31,918 bases of DNA, taken from positions 1 through 31,918 of the forward strand of contig JACRHX010000009.1 in the NCBI GenBank assembly GCA_016211955.1, written 5' to 3'. Origin of the DNA: Parcubacteria group bacterium. Lineage in GTDB: Bacteria; Patescibacteriota; Minisyncoccia; UBA6257; JACRHW01. The translations under genes were made by a program, and so were the position numbers. Each line of letters starts with the position of its first letter. Within the stretch, counting starts at the first letter, position 1. This document shows positions 1 to 6,594 of this stretch, one piece after another. The notes beneath the pieces are model-generated. The model saw nothing but the letters and a program-made list of their open reading frames with translations, searched no databases and had not been told where the DNA came from.

Positions 1-2
1 AA

Positions 3-563
3 GGTAATACACGAGGAGTAAATGATGGAGACATACGGGTAGGAAAAGACGATCTCATGCAAAGTGCCAAAGAACTTCTTTTGACTGAATTTACTGAAAA
101 ATCAAAAGGATATGTTTTAATGGAGGGGGCTATTATCTATAAAGTTACAAATGTTTCTCCTCATTATAAAACAGGGGAGGCGACATCCTTATTTCAACTT
201 ACGGGTACGGTTGAACTACGCGCCATAGGGTTTAAGGAAGAAGATGTAAAATTACTCGCTAAAAAATTACTCGAAACACAGCCCGACGCAAAAGACTTTA
301 TTGATCTTTCTGTTTCCTATGGTACTCTGCGTGTAAATGACAACGGTACTCTCGCTGCTTTTTCTTATGAAGCAACATCTGCAATGCGCGAAAAAATAAA
401 TACCGAAGAGCTAAAAACACGCATTGTGGGGAAAAAGATGAGTGAAATAAGAGGAGTTCTTGCAAAATACGACTCTATAGCAAACGCGAAGGTATCTTTA
501 TGGCCCTTCTGGGTAACAAGTGTTCCCCGCAATAAAGACAAAATACAGGTCACTATTGACTAA
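3..563 (+). CDS. Baseplate J/gp47-like protein, C-terminal part (partial)
   Basis: The reading frame is open from the left edge, so this is the 3' end of a longer gene; the first ATG in view (57) is probably internal. About 186 residues are visible. They are soluble and mostly beta/alpha in character, and end in a Trp-Pro-Phe-Trp segment followed by a V-P-R-N-K-D-K-I tail. I recognise this ending from the conserved CPR proteins usually labelled baseplate J/gp47 family, which often have an N-terminal membrane anchor outside this window. The cellular role of these CPR proteins is not established. It sits 89 bp upstream of infA on the same strand. Family assignment is moderate because only the C-terminus is seen. 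Confidence 0.6.
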   Translation, partial: GNTRGVNDGDIRVGKDDLMQSAKELLLTEFTEKSKGYVLMEGAIIYKVTNVSPHYKTGEATSLFQLTGTVELRAIGFKEEDVKLLAKKLLETQPDAKDFIDLSVSYGTLRVNDNGTLAAFSYEATSAMREKINTEELKTRIVGKKMSEIRGVLAKYDSIANAKVSLWPFWVTSVPRNKDKIQVTID

Positions 564-652
564 TTGAGTGGATTTGATTACTATATCTAGGAAGCTCGGC
601 TAAGGCTTTTTCTTTTTACAAAGCCAATGCCCCGTTTTTTCGTCCATATTTT

Positions 653-859
653 ATGCAAAAAAAGACAGTTGGTGGCATCGTAGAGGAGGCTCTGCCTGCT
701 GGCACATTTCGTGTCCGTTTAAATGCCAATTCAGTCATTCTCGCCCACCTCTCTGGTAAGATGAGAATTTATTATATTAAAGTAATTCCTGGTGATTATG
801 TGACGGTAGAATTAAGCCCTTACGACGAAACAAAGGGAAGAATCATAAAACGCAGATAA
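653..859 (+). CDS. infA: Translation initiation factor IF-1
   Basis: A 68-residue single OB-fold protein that binds the ribosomal A site during initiation and works with IF-2 and IF-3. The sequence shows the typical IF-1 order: a G-x-V-x-E-A-L-P-x-G-x-F-R-V segment, then L-A-H-L-S-G-K-M-R, then I-x-P-G-D-x-V-T-V-E-L-S-P-Y and a basic C-terminal R-I-I-K-R-R. Length is close to the usual ~70 residues. It opens the classic infA-rpmJ-rpsM-rpsK-rpsD-rpoA-rplQ order. No clear Shine-Dalgarno sequence precedes the ATG. The 89-bp upstream gap contains a short GGCTTT/AAAGCC inverted repeat but no promoter I can defend. Confidence 0.96.
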   Translation: MQKKTVGGIVEEALPAGTFRVRLNANSVILAHLSGKMRIYYIKVIPGDYVTVELSPYDETKGRIIKRR

Positions 860-870
860 ATACGAAGTAT

Positions 871-928
871 TTAGTTCTTAGGACTTAGAACGATTACGTT
901 TTACTAAGCACTAAGCACTAAGCACTAA
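871..928 (+). repeat. Hairpin-forming intergenic repeat, CTAAGCA family
   Basis: A left arm (871-888) built of TTAG/CTTAG words is followed by a small palindrome AACG-ATTA-CGTT (889-900). A right arm of three 7-bp CTAAGCA units (903-928) can pair back on the left arm with about 15 of 18 matches. The right arm ends 5 nt before the rpmJ ATG. The same core recurs at 4360-4440. Confidence 0.8.
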
Positions 929-933
929 TACAC

Positions 934-1047
934 ATGCATGTACGCGCATCAGTAAAAAAAGTGTGTCAAAAATGTAAGCTCGTGCGAAGAAAGGGTCGCC
1001 TTCGTGTTACCTGCGCCATTCCAAAACATAAACAACGACAAGGATAA
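934..1047 (+). CDS. rpmJ: 50S ribosomal protein L36
   Basis: A 37-residue protein beginning M-H-V-R-A-S-V-K-K and ending K-H-K-Q-R-Q-G, the standard small L36. It keeps the zinc-ribbon ligands Cys11, Cys14, Cys27 and His32, so this is the zinc-binding (C+) form. L36 binds 23S rRNA in the large subunit. It lies between infA and rpmsM-type alpha-operon genes (rpsM follows), as in most bacteria. The gaps on both sides are filled by CTAAGCA hairpin repeats, and no Shine-Dalgarno sequence is visible before the ATG. Confidence 0.95.
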   Translation: MHVRASVKKVCQKCKLVRRKGRLRVTCAIPKHKQRQG

Positions 1048-1054
1048 AAATAAC

Positions 1055-1139
1055 TTTAGTGCCTAGTACTTAGGACTTAGAAATTAGTAGGTTATCGTAA
1101 CCTACGACTAAGCACTAAGCACTAAGCACTAAGCACTAA
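1055..1139 (+). repeat. Hairpin-forming intergenic repeat, CTAAGCA family
   Basis: The left arm is 1055-1080. A perfect central palindrome follows, GTAGGTTA-TCG-TAACCTAC (1087-1105). The right arm has four CTAAGCA units plus CTAA (1108-1139) and is complementary to the left arm. The whole gap can fold into one long hairpin. It ends 4 nt before the rpsM ATG and leaves no room for a Shine-Dalgarno site. Confidence 0.82.
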
Positions 1140-1143
1140 AAAC

Positions 1144-1530
1144 ATGGCACGTATTAGCGGAGTTAATCTTCCAGAACAAAAAAATATAGAAACTGCACTT
1201 ACTTATGTGTATGGTATTGGATCACATCTTTCCAAAAAAATTCTTGATAAGGCGGGTGTTGAACCAAGAAAGAAGGTGAAAGACCTCGATGCCAAAGAAA
1301 TAAAATCCCTCCAGGATGTTATAGAAAGTAAATATAAAACAGAAAACGATTTAAGAAGAGAGGTGAAAACAAACATAAAGCGCCTTAAGGACATTGGGGC
1401 ATACCGAGGAGTACGTCACTCAAAGCATCTTCCTACACGAGGACAAAGAACGAAGACAAATTCAAGAACGGTGCGAGGAAATGTGCGTAAGACCGTCGGA
1501 AGTGGTCGCAGAAAAGTTGATCTCAAGTAA
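1144..1530 (+). CDS. rpsM: 30S ribosomal protein S13
   Basis: A 128-residue S13, close to the family's usual 115-125. It starts M-A-R-I-S-G-V-N-L-P, followed by the helix-two-turn-helix region with Y-G-I-G. It has the conserved G-A-Y-R-G-V-R-H and L-P-T-R-G-Q-R-T-K-T-N-S-R-T segments and ends in a basic tail that in other bacteria contacts tRNA near the P site. S13 sits in the head of the 30S subunit and contacts L5 of the 50S. It is the first gene of the alpha-operon core and is followed by rpsK and rpsD. The start is fixed by the family N-terminus. Confidence 0.97.
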   Translation: MARISGVNLPEQKNIETALTYVYGIGSHLSKKILDKAGVEPRKKVKDLDAKEIKSLQDVIESKYKTENDLRREVKTNIKRLKDIGAYRGVRHSKHLPTRGQRTKTNSRTVRGNVRKTVGSGRRKVDLK

Positions 1531-1538
1531 TAAAGTTT

Positions 1539-1606
1539 GTTAGGGTTTAGGGGTTAGCATGTTAGGAACGTCCTAAAAAACTAACACCTAAAAAACTAAC
1601 ACCTAA
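1539..1606 (+). repeat. Hairpin-forming intergenic repeat, CTAACACCTAA family
   Basis: A left arm with GTTAGGG/TTAGGGG words is followed by a perfect hairpin TTAGGA-ACG-TCCTAA (1562-1576). Two copies of CTAACACCTAA then pair with the left arm. The repeat ends 5 nt before the rpsK ATG. The central part is repeated at 2744-2788 and 3574-3639. Confidence 0.8.
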
Positions 1607-1611
1607 TACAC

Positions 1612-2064
1612 ATGGGTAAAAAACGTGTTATAGAAGAAACAGGAGACCAAGCACTCAAAGCGAGTAGCGCTCTTGAAGATAAAATTAAAGACGGTGCAAG
1701 CAAGGGTTCAAGTAAACTACTCGAGCGTGGAAAGGCATATATCAATGCCACGTATAATAACACCGTGATCTCAATTACAGATATGCATGGTAATGTGCTC
1801 GCGTGGAATTCCGCAGGAGCGCTTGGATTTAAGGGTCCGAAGAAAGCAACACCATTCGCAGCTGCAAAAGTAGTTGAATCAGTAAGCGAAAAAATAGCGA
1901 AGTCTGGTCCAACAAAAATAGATGTTATCGTGAAAGGTGTTGGTGGAGGAAGAGATTCCGCAATCCGTGCCTTTGCAGGAAGAGGATTTGAAATAGATTC
2001 TATTATCGATATGACTCCTATCCCACACAACGGTCCACGTCCTCCAAAAGTGCGAAGAGTCTAA
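1612..2064 (+). CDS. rpsK: 30S ribosomal protein S11
   Basis: A 150-residue S11. The conserved domain begins near residue 42 (K-A-Y-I-N-A-T-Y-N-N-T-V-I-S-I-T-D). It includes S-A-G-A-L-G-F-K-G-P-K-K-A-T-P-F-A-A, a G-x-G-G-G-R-D-S-A-I-R-A segment and the C-terminal D-M-T-P-I-P-H-N-G-P-R-P-P-K-V-R-R. S11 lies on the 30S platform next to the decoding and Shine-Dalgarno helix region. It has a ~40-residue charged N-terminal extension (E/K/S/G-rich) that most S11 proteins lack. This could be lineage-specific, or the true start could lie downstream; no better ATG is evident just before the domain. Downstream of it, 2065-2107 holds a weak CTAA-rich stretch with no clear hairpin. Confidence 0.95.
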   Translation: MGKKRVIEETGDQALKASSALEDKIKDGASKGSSKLLERGKAYINATYNNTVISITDMHGNVLAWNSAGALGFKGPKKATPFAAAKVVESVSEKIAKSGPTKIDVIVKGVGGGRDSAIRAFAGRGFEIDSIIDMTPIPHNGPRPPKVRRV

Positions 2065-2107
2065 CCGTTTCTAATAAGCTAAAAACTAAAAAGCTAATTG
2101 CTCGTAT

Positions 2108-2731
2108 ATGATTGGTCCTAAATGTAAAAAATGTAGAGCAGCAGGAGAAAAACTCTTTATGAAAGGGGAGCGTTGTCTTTCTCCAAAATGTGGAGCAGTG
2201 CGACGCCCTTATCGACCTGGTGTTCATGGTCCAAGCAAAAAACGAAGAAATGTAACCGAATTTGGAAAACAACTTCTTGAAAAACAAAAATTAAAGTGGA
2301 GTTACGGACTACGAGAACAGCAGTTCAAAAAATACTTCAAAGAAGCTCTTGCAGCAAAAGGTGTTACCATTAATCGCCTCGTCCAAACATTAGAGAGGAG
2401 ACTTGATAACGTAGTTTTCCGCCTTGGTTTTGTTCCTTCACGAAGTATGGGGCGGGCATTAGTACGTCATGGGCACTTTCTCGTAAATGGAAGAAAGGTT
2501 ACTATTCCTTCTTTTGCGGTTAAACCGGGAGATATCGTTTCCATCCGTGAAGGCTCAAAGGATAAGGGAGATTTTAAGGATATGGGGATGAAAATGACAC
2601 ACCATGAATCTCCAGCGTGGCTTTCTATGAACAAGGAGTCTCTTGAGGCAAAAATAACAACACTTCCAGAATTACAAGACGTAAGTATTCCATTCAATAT
2701 CAATCTAATCGTCGAATTTTATTCTCGTTAA
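2108..2731 (+). CDS. rpsD: 30S ribosomal protein S4
   Basis: A 207-residue S4, normal length. The N-terminal zinc site is present: Cys6-X2-Cys9-X13-Cys23-X4-Cys28 (C+ form). It is followed by the R-R-P-Y-R-P-G-V-H-G-P segment and the K-L-K-W-S-Y-G-L-R-E-Q-Q-F helix. The S4 RNA-binding domain is at about residues 95-160 (L-E-R-R-L-D-N-V-V-F-R-L-G-F, then V-R-H-G-H-F-L-V-N-G). S4 is a primary 16S rRNA binder and in E. coli represses the alpha operon. No comparable autoregulatory pseudoknot was identified here. It sits between rpsK and rpoA. Confidence 0.97.
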   Translation: MIGPKCKKCRAAGEKLFMKGERCLSPKCGAVRRPYRPGVHGPSKKRRNVTEFGKQLLEKQKLKWSYGLREQQFKKYFKEALAAKGVTINRLVQTLERRLDNVVFRLGFVPSRSMGRALVRHGHFLVNGRKVTIPSFAVKPGDIVSIREGSKDKGDFKDMGMKMTHHESPAWLSMNKESLEAKITTLPELQDVSIPFNINLIVEFYSR

Positions 2732-2743
2732 ATAATCTAGTTT

Positions 2744-2788
2744 GTTAGGGGTTAGCATGTTAGGAACGTCCTAAAAAACTAACACCTA
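2744..2788 (+). repeat. Hairpin-forming intergenic repeat, CTAACACCTAA family
   Basis: A shortened version of the 1539-1606 repeat: GTTAGGGGTTAG, then the same TTAGGA-ACG-TCCTAA hairpin, then one CTAACACCTAA unit. It ends 7 nt before the rpoA ATG. Confidence 0.78.
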
Positions 2789-2795
2789 AAAAATC

Positions 2796-3560
2796 ATGAA
2801 CATTCCTCTTCCTCAAGAACCAATTTTTGAAGATCAAAAAAATAACGTCGGCATTTTTAAGATAGAAGGTCTCTATTCTGGTTATGGTATTACGTTAGGA
2901 AACGCGCTGCGACGAGTTCTTCTTTCTTCTTTAGAAGGTGCAGCAGTTACGTCGTTTAAAATAGAAGGAGTCGATCATGAATTTACAACAATACCAGGTG
3001 TTCTTGAAGACGTTATTCAAATAATGCTTAACCTTAAAAAATTGAGAGTTAAGATTCTTAGCGATGGTCCGGAGACTCTTTTTATACGCGTAAAAGGAGA
3101 AAAAAAAATAACAGGACGCGACATTGAAAAGAATGCAAATGTAGAAATTATCAACAAAGATCTCGTACTCATGACAGTCACCGATAAAAAAGCCTCATTG
3201 GTTATGGAAATTACCGTAGCACATGGTCTTGGTTATCAAACATCAGATAAGATTCAAACAGAAAAACTTTCTATTGGCACCATCGCCGTAGACGCAATCT
3301 TTACACCAGTCAGAAGTGTTCAAGATTCAGTGGAAAAAATGCGTGTAGGAGAACGCACTGACTATGATCGTCTCGTTCTAAAGGTTGAGACAGATGGAAG
3401 CATTTCTCCTCAAGATGCATTTTCTGAAGCAGTAACAATTCTTATCAATCAATTCAAAGCACTTAACGTTGGAACGTCAGAAAATGAAAAAGAGACAGAG
3501 GATGTAACAGAAGAAGAGAGCGAGGAAAAACCTAAAAAAGCAAAAAAGGCAAAAAAGTAA
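2796..3560 (+). CDS. rpoA: RNA polymerase alpha subunit lacking the C-terminal domain
   Basis: A 254-residue alpha subunit. The N-terminal dimerisation domain is complete. It includes G-N-A-L-R-R-V-L-L-S-S-L-E-G-A-A-V near residue 38, I-P-G-V-L-E-D-V near 68, a T-P-V-R-S-V-Q-D-S-V-E segment, and the closing D-G-S-I-S-P-Q-D-A-F-S-E-A helix. After about residue 228 there is only a Glu/Lys-rich tail. The helix-hairpin-helix C-terminal domain (about 75 more residues in the ~310-330-residue standard protein) is absent. That domain normally contacts UP elements and activators. The gene ends with a clean TAA, and the following repeat gives no sign of a frameshifted remnant. Confidence 0.95.
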   Translation: MNIPLPQEPIFEDQKNNVGIFKIEGLYSGYGITLGNALRRVLLSSLEGAAVTSFKIEGVDHEFTTIPGVLEDVIQIMLNLKKLRVKILSDGPETLFIRVKGEKKITGRDIEKNANVEIINKDLVLMTVTDKKASLVMEITVAHGLGYQTSDKIQTEKLSIGTIAVDAIFTPVRSVQDSVEKMRVGERTDYDRLVLKVETDGSISPQDAFSEAVTILINQFKALNVGTSENEKETEDVTEEESEEKPKKAKKAKK

Positions 3561-3573
3561 ACGAAGTTTTGGT

Positions 3574-3639
3574 TTGTTAGGGATTAGTAAGTTAGGAACG
3601 TCCTAATAAGCTAACGTCCTAATAAGCTAACGTCCTAAT
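3574..3639 (+). repeat. Hairpin-forming intergenic repeat, TTAGGAACGTCCTAA family
   Basis: The left arm is GTTAGGGATTAG. A TTAGGA-ACG-TCCTAA hairpin follows, and then two further 16-bp units containing AAGCTAACGTCCTAAT. The right arm is a tandem array, as in the neighbouring repeats. It ends 2 nt before the rplQ ATG. Confidence 0.78.
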
Positions 3640-3641
3640 GT

Positions 3642-3989
3642 ATGAAACACGTTAACAAGGTACGAAAATTTAGCAGAAAAACCTCCGAACGCAAAGCGTT
3701 TATTAAAAGCTTGAATCACAATCTCGTTATGCACGGTAAGATGGAAACAACCCTCACTCGCGCAAAAGCCATTAAAAGCACGGTAGAAAAACTTGTCACC
3801 GTTGCGAAGAAACAAAACGTTGCCTCTCTACGTCTTTTAATGCGTCGTCTTCCAAAAGTATCTTCAAAAAAACTTTTTCATGAAATCGCCCCAAAATACA
3901 AAGAACGCGCTGGTGGATATACCCGTATTATTAAAGGAAAGAGTCGCATAGCCGATGGAACAACAATGGCTATAATTGAATTTGTCTAA
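3642..3989 (+). CDS. rplQ: 50S ribosomal protein L17
   Basis: A 115-residue L17, close to the family's ~115-130. It has the M-K-H-x-N-K-V-R-K-F-S-R start, the A-F-I-K-S-L-N-H-N-L-V-M-H-G-K-M-E-T-T-L-T-R-A-K-A helix pair, E-K-L-V-T-V-A-K, and the C-terminal G-G-Y-T-R-I-I-K-G-K-S-R-I-A-D-G segment. L17 binds 23S rRNA near the tunnel exit region of the large subunit. It is the last gene of the alpha operon and lies only 4 nt before rplM, so the two are probably co-translated. Confidence 0.97.
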   Translation: MKHVNKVRKFSRKTSERKAFIKSLNHNLVMHGKMETTLTRAKAIKSTVEKLVTVAKKQNVASLRLLMRRLPKVSSKKLFHEIAPKYKERAGGYTRIIKGKSRIADGTTMAIIEFV

Positions 3990-3993
3990 AGAT

Positions 3994-4353
3994 ATGCCTA
4001 CTACTACCAAACCACAAATAATCGAAATGGATGTACAAGAAAAGATGCTTGGCCGTGTTGCCTCAGAAATAGCGTCTCTTTTGCAAGACAAGAATAGCCC
4101 ATTCTACGAACCACGACTTGGAGGAAACAATGTGGTAAGGGTGTTAAATGTACAAAAAATAAAATTGAGTGGTAGAAAAATGGAACAAAAAATCTATTAC
4201 AAACACACCCGGTATCCAGGTCATCTTAAGCAGCTCAGTGCCGAAAAGGTATTTGAAAAAGACCCCACACGTCTCCTAAAAACAGCCGTTTATCGAATGC
4301 TTCCTAAGAATAAGCTACGCGCCAAAAGAATTAAACGACTTATTTTTATTTAA
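3994..4353 (+). CDS. rplM: 50S ribosomal protein L13
   Basis: A 119-residue L13 from the ATG at 3994. An earlier in-frame ATG at 3976 lies inside rplQ and is less likely. Conserved parts are M-L-G-R-V-A-S-E-I-A-S-L-L near residue 22, N-V-V-R-V-L-N-V-Q-K-I-K-L-S-G-R-K, K-I-Y-Y-K-H-T-R-Y-P-G-H-L-K, and A-V-Y-R-M-L-P-K-N-K-L. It is shorter than the E. coli protein (142 residues) at both ends. L13 is an early-assembly 23S rRNA binder. It is followed by rpsI, the usual rplM-rpsI pair, here appended to the alpha operon. Confidence 0.95.
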   Translation: MPTTTKPQIIEMDVQEKMLGRVASEIASLLQDKNSPFYEPRLGGNNVVRVLNVQKIKLSGRKMEQKIYYKHTRYPGHLKQLSAEKVFEKDPTRLLKTAVYRMLPKNKLRAKRIKRLIFI

Positions 4354-4359
4354 ACAGGT

Positions 4360-4440
4360 ACCTAGTTCTTAGGACCTAGGGCTTAGAACGATTACGTTTT
4401 ACCAAATCCTAACTACTAAGCACTAAGTCCTAAGCACTAA
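4360..4440 (+). repeat. Hairpin-forming intergenic repeat, CTAAGCA family
   Basis: Same plan as 871-928, with an identical CTTAG-AACG-ATTA-CGTT-TTAC core (AACGATTACGTT at 4387-4398). The left arm contains TAGTTCTTAGGACCTAG. The right arm contains diverged CTAAGCA/CTAAGTC units and ends 3 nt before the rpsI ATG. Confidence 0.8.
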
Positions 4441-4443
4441 TCT

Positions 4444-4899
4444 ATGCCTACTGCTACTAAAGTTAAAAAGACAACTGTAAAAAAAGAGTCTGCCACAAAG
4501 ACGGAAGATACCGAAAAATATTTTTATGGTTTTGGGAGAAGAAAGACAGCTATCGCACAAGTACGCCTTTATCCGAAAAGAAAAGATATTGTGATAAATG
4601 GTAAGGAATTTCATCTCTACTTTCCAGTAAAACGTACACAACTCACCATAGAAGCGCCTTTCAAAAAAATGAAGATTGCTGAATATTTCGGAGGAGATGT
4701 AAAAGTTCTTGGTGGGGGAGTCACGGCACAAGCAGAAGCGATACGTCTCGGTATCAGTAAAGCACTCCTTGCCTTTAACGGAGAGTTCAAACGAAGACTT
4801 AAGCGTGCAGGATATCTCACCCGAGATCCTCGCATGGTGGAACGCAAAAAATACGGTCTCAAGAAAGCAAGAAAAGCGCCACAATGGGGAAAGCGATAA
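4444..4899 (+). CDS. rpsI: 30S ribosomal protein S9
   Basis: A 151-residue S9. The family domain starts near residue 26 with Y-F-Y-G-F-G-R-R-K-T-A-I-A-Q-V-R. It contains G-G-G-V-T-A-Q-A-E-A-I-R-L-G-I-S-K-A-L and ends D-P-R-M-V-E-R-K-K-Y-G-L-K-K-A-R-K-A-P-Q-W-G-K-R. The terminal Lys-Arg corresponds to the S9 tail that reaches the P-site tRNA anticodon loop. The first ~25 residues are a Lys/Thr-rich extension not found in most S9 proteins. It is the last gene of the ribosomal block and is followed by a large composite palindrome. Confidence 0.97.
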   Translation: MPTATKVKKTTVKKESATKTEDTEKYFYGFGRRKTAIAQVRLYPKRKDIVINGKEFHLYFPVKRTQLTIEAPFKKMKIAEYFGGDVKVLGGGVTAQAEAIRLGISKALLAFNGEFKRRLKRAGYLTRDPRMVERKKYGLKKARKAPQWGKR

Positions 4900-4903
4900 A
4901 CGT

Positions 4904-5123
4904 GTATTGAGTATCTAGTATTTTGTATCTGGTATAGCCTTCCCTCCGGAGGACTATTAATTTTGTCATTCTGAGGCATCAGACGAAGAATCTCTCGTTT
5001 TCAGAATTAGCAAAAATAAAGAGATCCTTCGTTGCACTCAGGATGACATGTTATTTTTAATGTTTAAACACATCCACCGTAGACGGATTAATACTAGCTA
5101 CTAGATACAAGATACTAAATACA
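4904..5123. repeat. Composite nested palindrome after rpsI
   Basis: The outer arms are 4904-4936 and 5093-5123. Both are built of GTATCTAGTAT-like words and are inverted relative to each other. Inside, 4965-5047 is a second inverted repeat: GTCATTCTGAGG...GAAGAATCTC pairs with GAGATCCTTCG...CAGGATGAC. The inner motif recurs at 7112-7196 and as a half at 18055-18120. It fills most of the 284-bp rpsI-murA gap and may act as a transcript end or REP/BIME-like element. No T-tract marks a simple terminator. Confidence 0.75.
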
Positions 5124-5149
5124 AAAACCCCTACACCGGGCAAAACTCC

Positions 5150-5177
5150 TTAACATAAACAAAGGCTGTGTTATTAT
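5150..5177 (+). promoter_or_regulatory. Putative murA promoter (leaderless)
   Basis: A -35-like TTAACA (5150-5155) is separated by 16 nt from a -10-like TATTAT (5172-5177). The expected transcription start, about 7 nt further on, coincides with the A of the murA ATG at 5184, which suggests a leaderless mRNA. There is no Shine-Dalgarno sequence. Inference from spacing only. Confidence 0.55.
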
Positions 5178-5183
5178 CATAGT

Positions 5184-6479
5184 ATGAAATTCATCGTACA
5201 AGGAGGTAAAAAACTTAAAGGGGAAATTACCCTTGGTGGTGCGAAAAATGCCGCGACCAAGATGCTTGTCGCCTCCCTCCTTACAAGTGAGCCAATGGTA
5301 CTTCGTAATACCCCAAATATAGGGGATGTCGCGATCACCCAAGAGCTCTGTGAGCTCGTAGGAAGCTCTATAACGAGGAATAAAAATATAGTCACTATTC
5401 ACACCCCTGAAATCAAAAACACACGTGTTATCTCCTTGAGTCGTAAAAACAGAATTCCTGTGCTTGCGCTCGGGCCCCTCCTCGCTCGTACCGGAGAGGC
5501 AGAAATCCCACTCCTCGGAGGAGATAAAATAGGCCCAAGACCAATAGACATGCACCTTGAGGCGCTCAAAGAAATGGGGGCAACTATCGAAAAACGAGAA
5601 TCTTCGTACTATGCGCACGCAAAAAATGGCTTAAGGGGGGTAAAGATACAACTGCGCTATCCAAGCGTTGGCGCAACAGAGAACACCATTCTTGCCGCAA
5701 CGCTCGCAAGAGGAAGAACCGTCATAGAAAACGCAGCAACCGAACCAGAGATTATCGATCTCATAAAAATGCTTCAAAATATGGGAGCAATTATTGAGCT
5801 TGGCGCAAATAGGGCGATCTACATAGATGGCGTAAAAACTCTTCGCGGTGTCGAACACACCATTCTACCAGACCGTAACGAAGCGGCTTCTTTTGCATGT
5901 CTCGCTGTCGCCTCTCGCGGAGACGTGTTTGTACGCAACGCGCAACAGGATCACCTCATCACCTTCTTAAACGCCCTGCGAAAGGTGGGGGGCGAGTACA
6001 AGGTAGAAAATACAGGAATTCGCTTTTGGAAAGAAAAAAACCTTCAAAGTATCGAGCTTGAGACAGACACTCACCCCGGCTTTATGACCGATTGGCAACA
6101 GCCTTTTGCTCTTCTCCTCACACAAGCAAAAGGAAGCTCCATCCTTCATGAAACAGTATACGAAGACAGGTTTGGACACGTGGCCGACTTAAACGCAATG
6201 GGAGCCGACATACGTGTCTTTTCAAAATGTCTGGGAGAAATTAATTGTCGATTCAATGGCAAAAATCATGGACACAGCATTTTGGTAAATGGGCCAACAG
6301 CGCTCAGGGGCACAACACTTACCATAAAAGATCTCCGTGCGGGCATGGCGCATCTCATAGCCACCCTTATCGCAGACGGCGAATCAACGATCGAAAACAT
6401 AGAAGAACTCGACAGGGGATATGAAAACATTGATACTCGCCTCCAAAATCTAGGGGCAGATATCACCCGTAGTATCTAA
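5184..6479 (+). CDS. murA: UDP-N-acetylglucosamine 1-carboxyvinyltransferase, Cys-to-Asp type
   Basis: A 431-residue MurA, close to the usual ~420. It transfers enolpyruvate from PEP to UDP-GlcNAc, the first committed step of peptidoglycan synthesis in the cytoplasm. The N-terminal G-A-K-N-A substrate motif is at residues 19-23, and there is a D-R-G-Y-E-N-I-D segment near the C-terminus. The active-site loop reads G-G-D-K-I-G-P-R-P at 112-120, so the residue that is Cys115 in E. coli is Asp114 here. The same natural Cys-to-Asp change in Mycobacterium, Chlamydia and Borrelia MurA keeps activity and confers fosfomycin insensitivity. It probably has its own promoter at 5150-5177. Other peptidoglycan genes (mraY, murG, ftsW) lie in the minus-strand block at 22389-27967. 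Confidence 0.97.
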   Translation: MKFIVQGGKKLKGEITLGGAKNAATKMLVASLLTSEPMVLRNTPNIGDVAITQELCELVGSSITRNKNIVTIHTPEIKNTRVISLSRKNRIPVLALGPLLARTGEAEIPLLGGDKIGPRPIDMHLEALKEMGATIEKRESSYYAHAKNGLRGVKIQLRYPSVGATENTILAATLARGRTVIENAATEPEIIDLIKMLQNMGAIIELGANRAIYIDGVKTLRGVEHTILPDRNEAASFACLAVASRGDVFVRNAQQDHLITFLNALRKVGGEYKVENTGIRFWKEKNLQSIELETDTHPGFMTDWQQPFALLLTQAKGSSILHETVYEDRFGHVADLNAMGADIRVFSKCLGEINCRFNGKNHGHSILVNGPTALRGTTLTIKDLRAGMAHLIATLIADGESTIENIEELDRGYENIDTRLQNLGADITRSI

Positions 6480-6486
6480 CCTTCCT

Positions 6487-6512
6487 TGTCATTCCCGCGA
6501 AGGCGGGAATCC
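6487..6512. repeat. Short GC-rich palindrome, GTCATTCCCGC type
   Basis: ATTCCCGC (6491-6498) and GCGGGAAT (6503-6510) flank a 4-nt GAAG loop, 10 nt after the murA stop. It is preceded by GTC, as in the widespread GTCATTCCCGCG...GCGGGAATCCAG repeat. A partial GTCATTCTAAGACATCA copy follows at 6521-6540. It could act as a weak terminator for murA, but no T-tract follows. Confidence 0.65.
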
Positions 6513-6581
6513 AGCAGTCGTGTCATTCTAAGACATCATTAGAAATTTAACCTGTGTATTCCTTCCCCACATTAATTCTTG

Positions 6582-6587
6582 TATACT
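6582..6587 (+). promoter_or_regulatory. Putative -10 element of the MscS-like gene
   Basis: TATACT at 6582-6587 places the expected transcription start at about 6594-6595, the first base of the ATG. This is the same leaderless geometry as murA. No convincing -35 is seen. Confidence 0.4.
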
Positions 6588-6594
6588 ATTAGAT

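Noticed and set aside
564..652. Promoter or terminator in the gap before infA
   Set aside because: GGCTTT/AAAGCC could form a weak hairpin and several hexamers are loosely promoter-like, but none has acceptable spacing.
1085..1139. Regular CTAAGCA repeats as a possible CRISPR array
   Set aside because: The units are 7 bp with no spacers, lie in a short intergenic gap and pair with a left arm. They are hairpin-forming tandem repeats, not a CRISPR.
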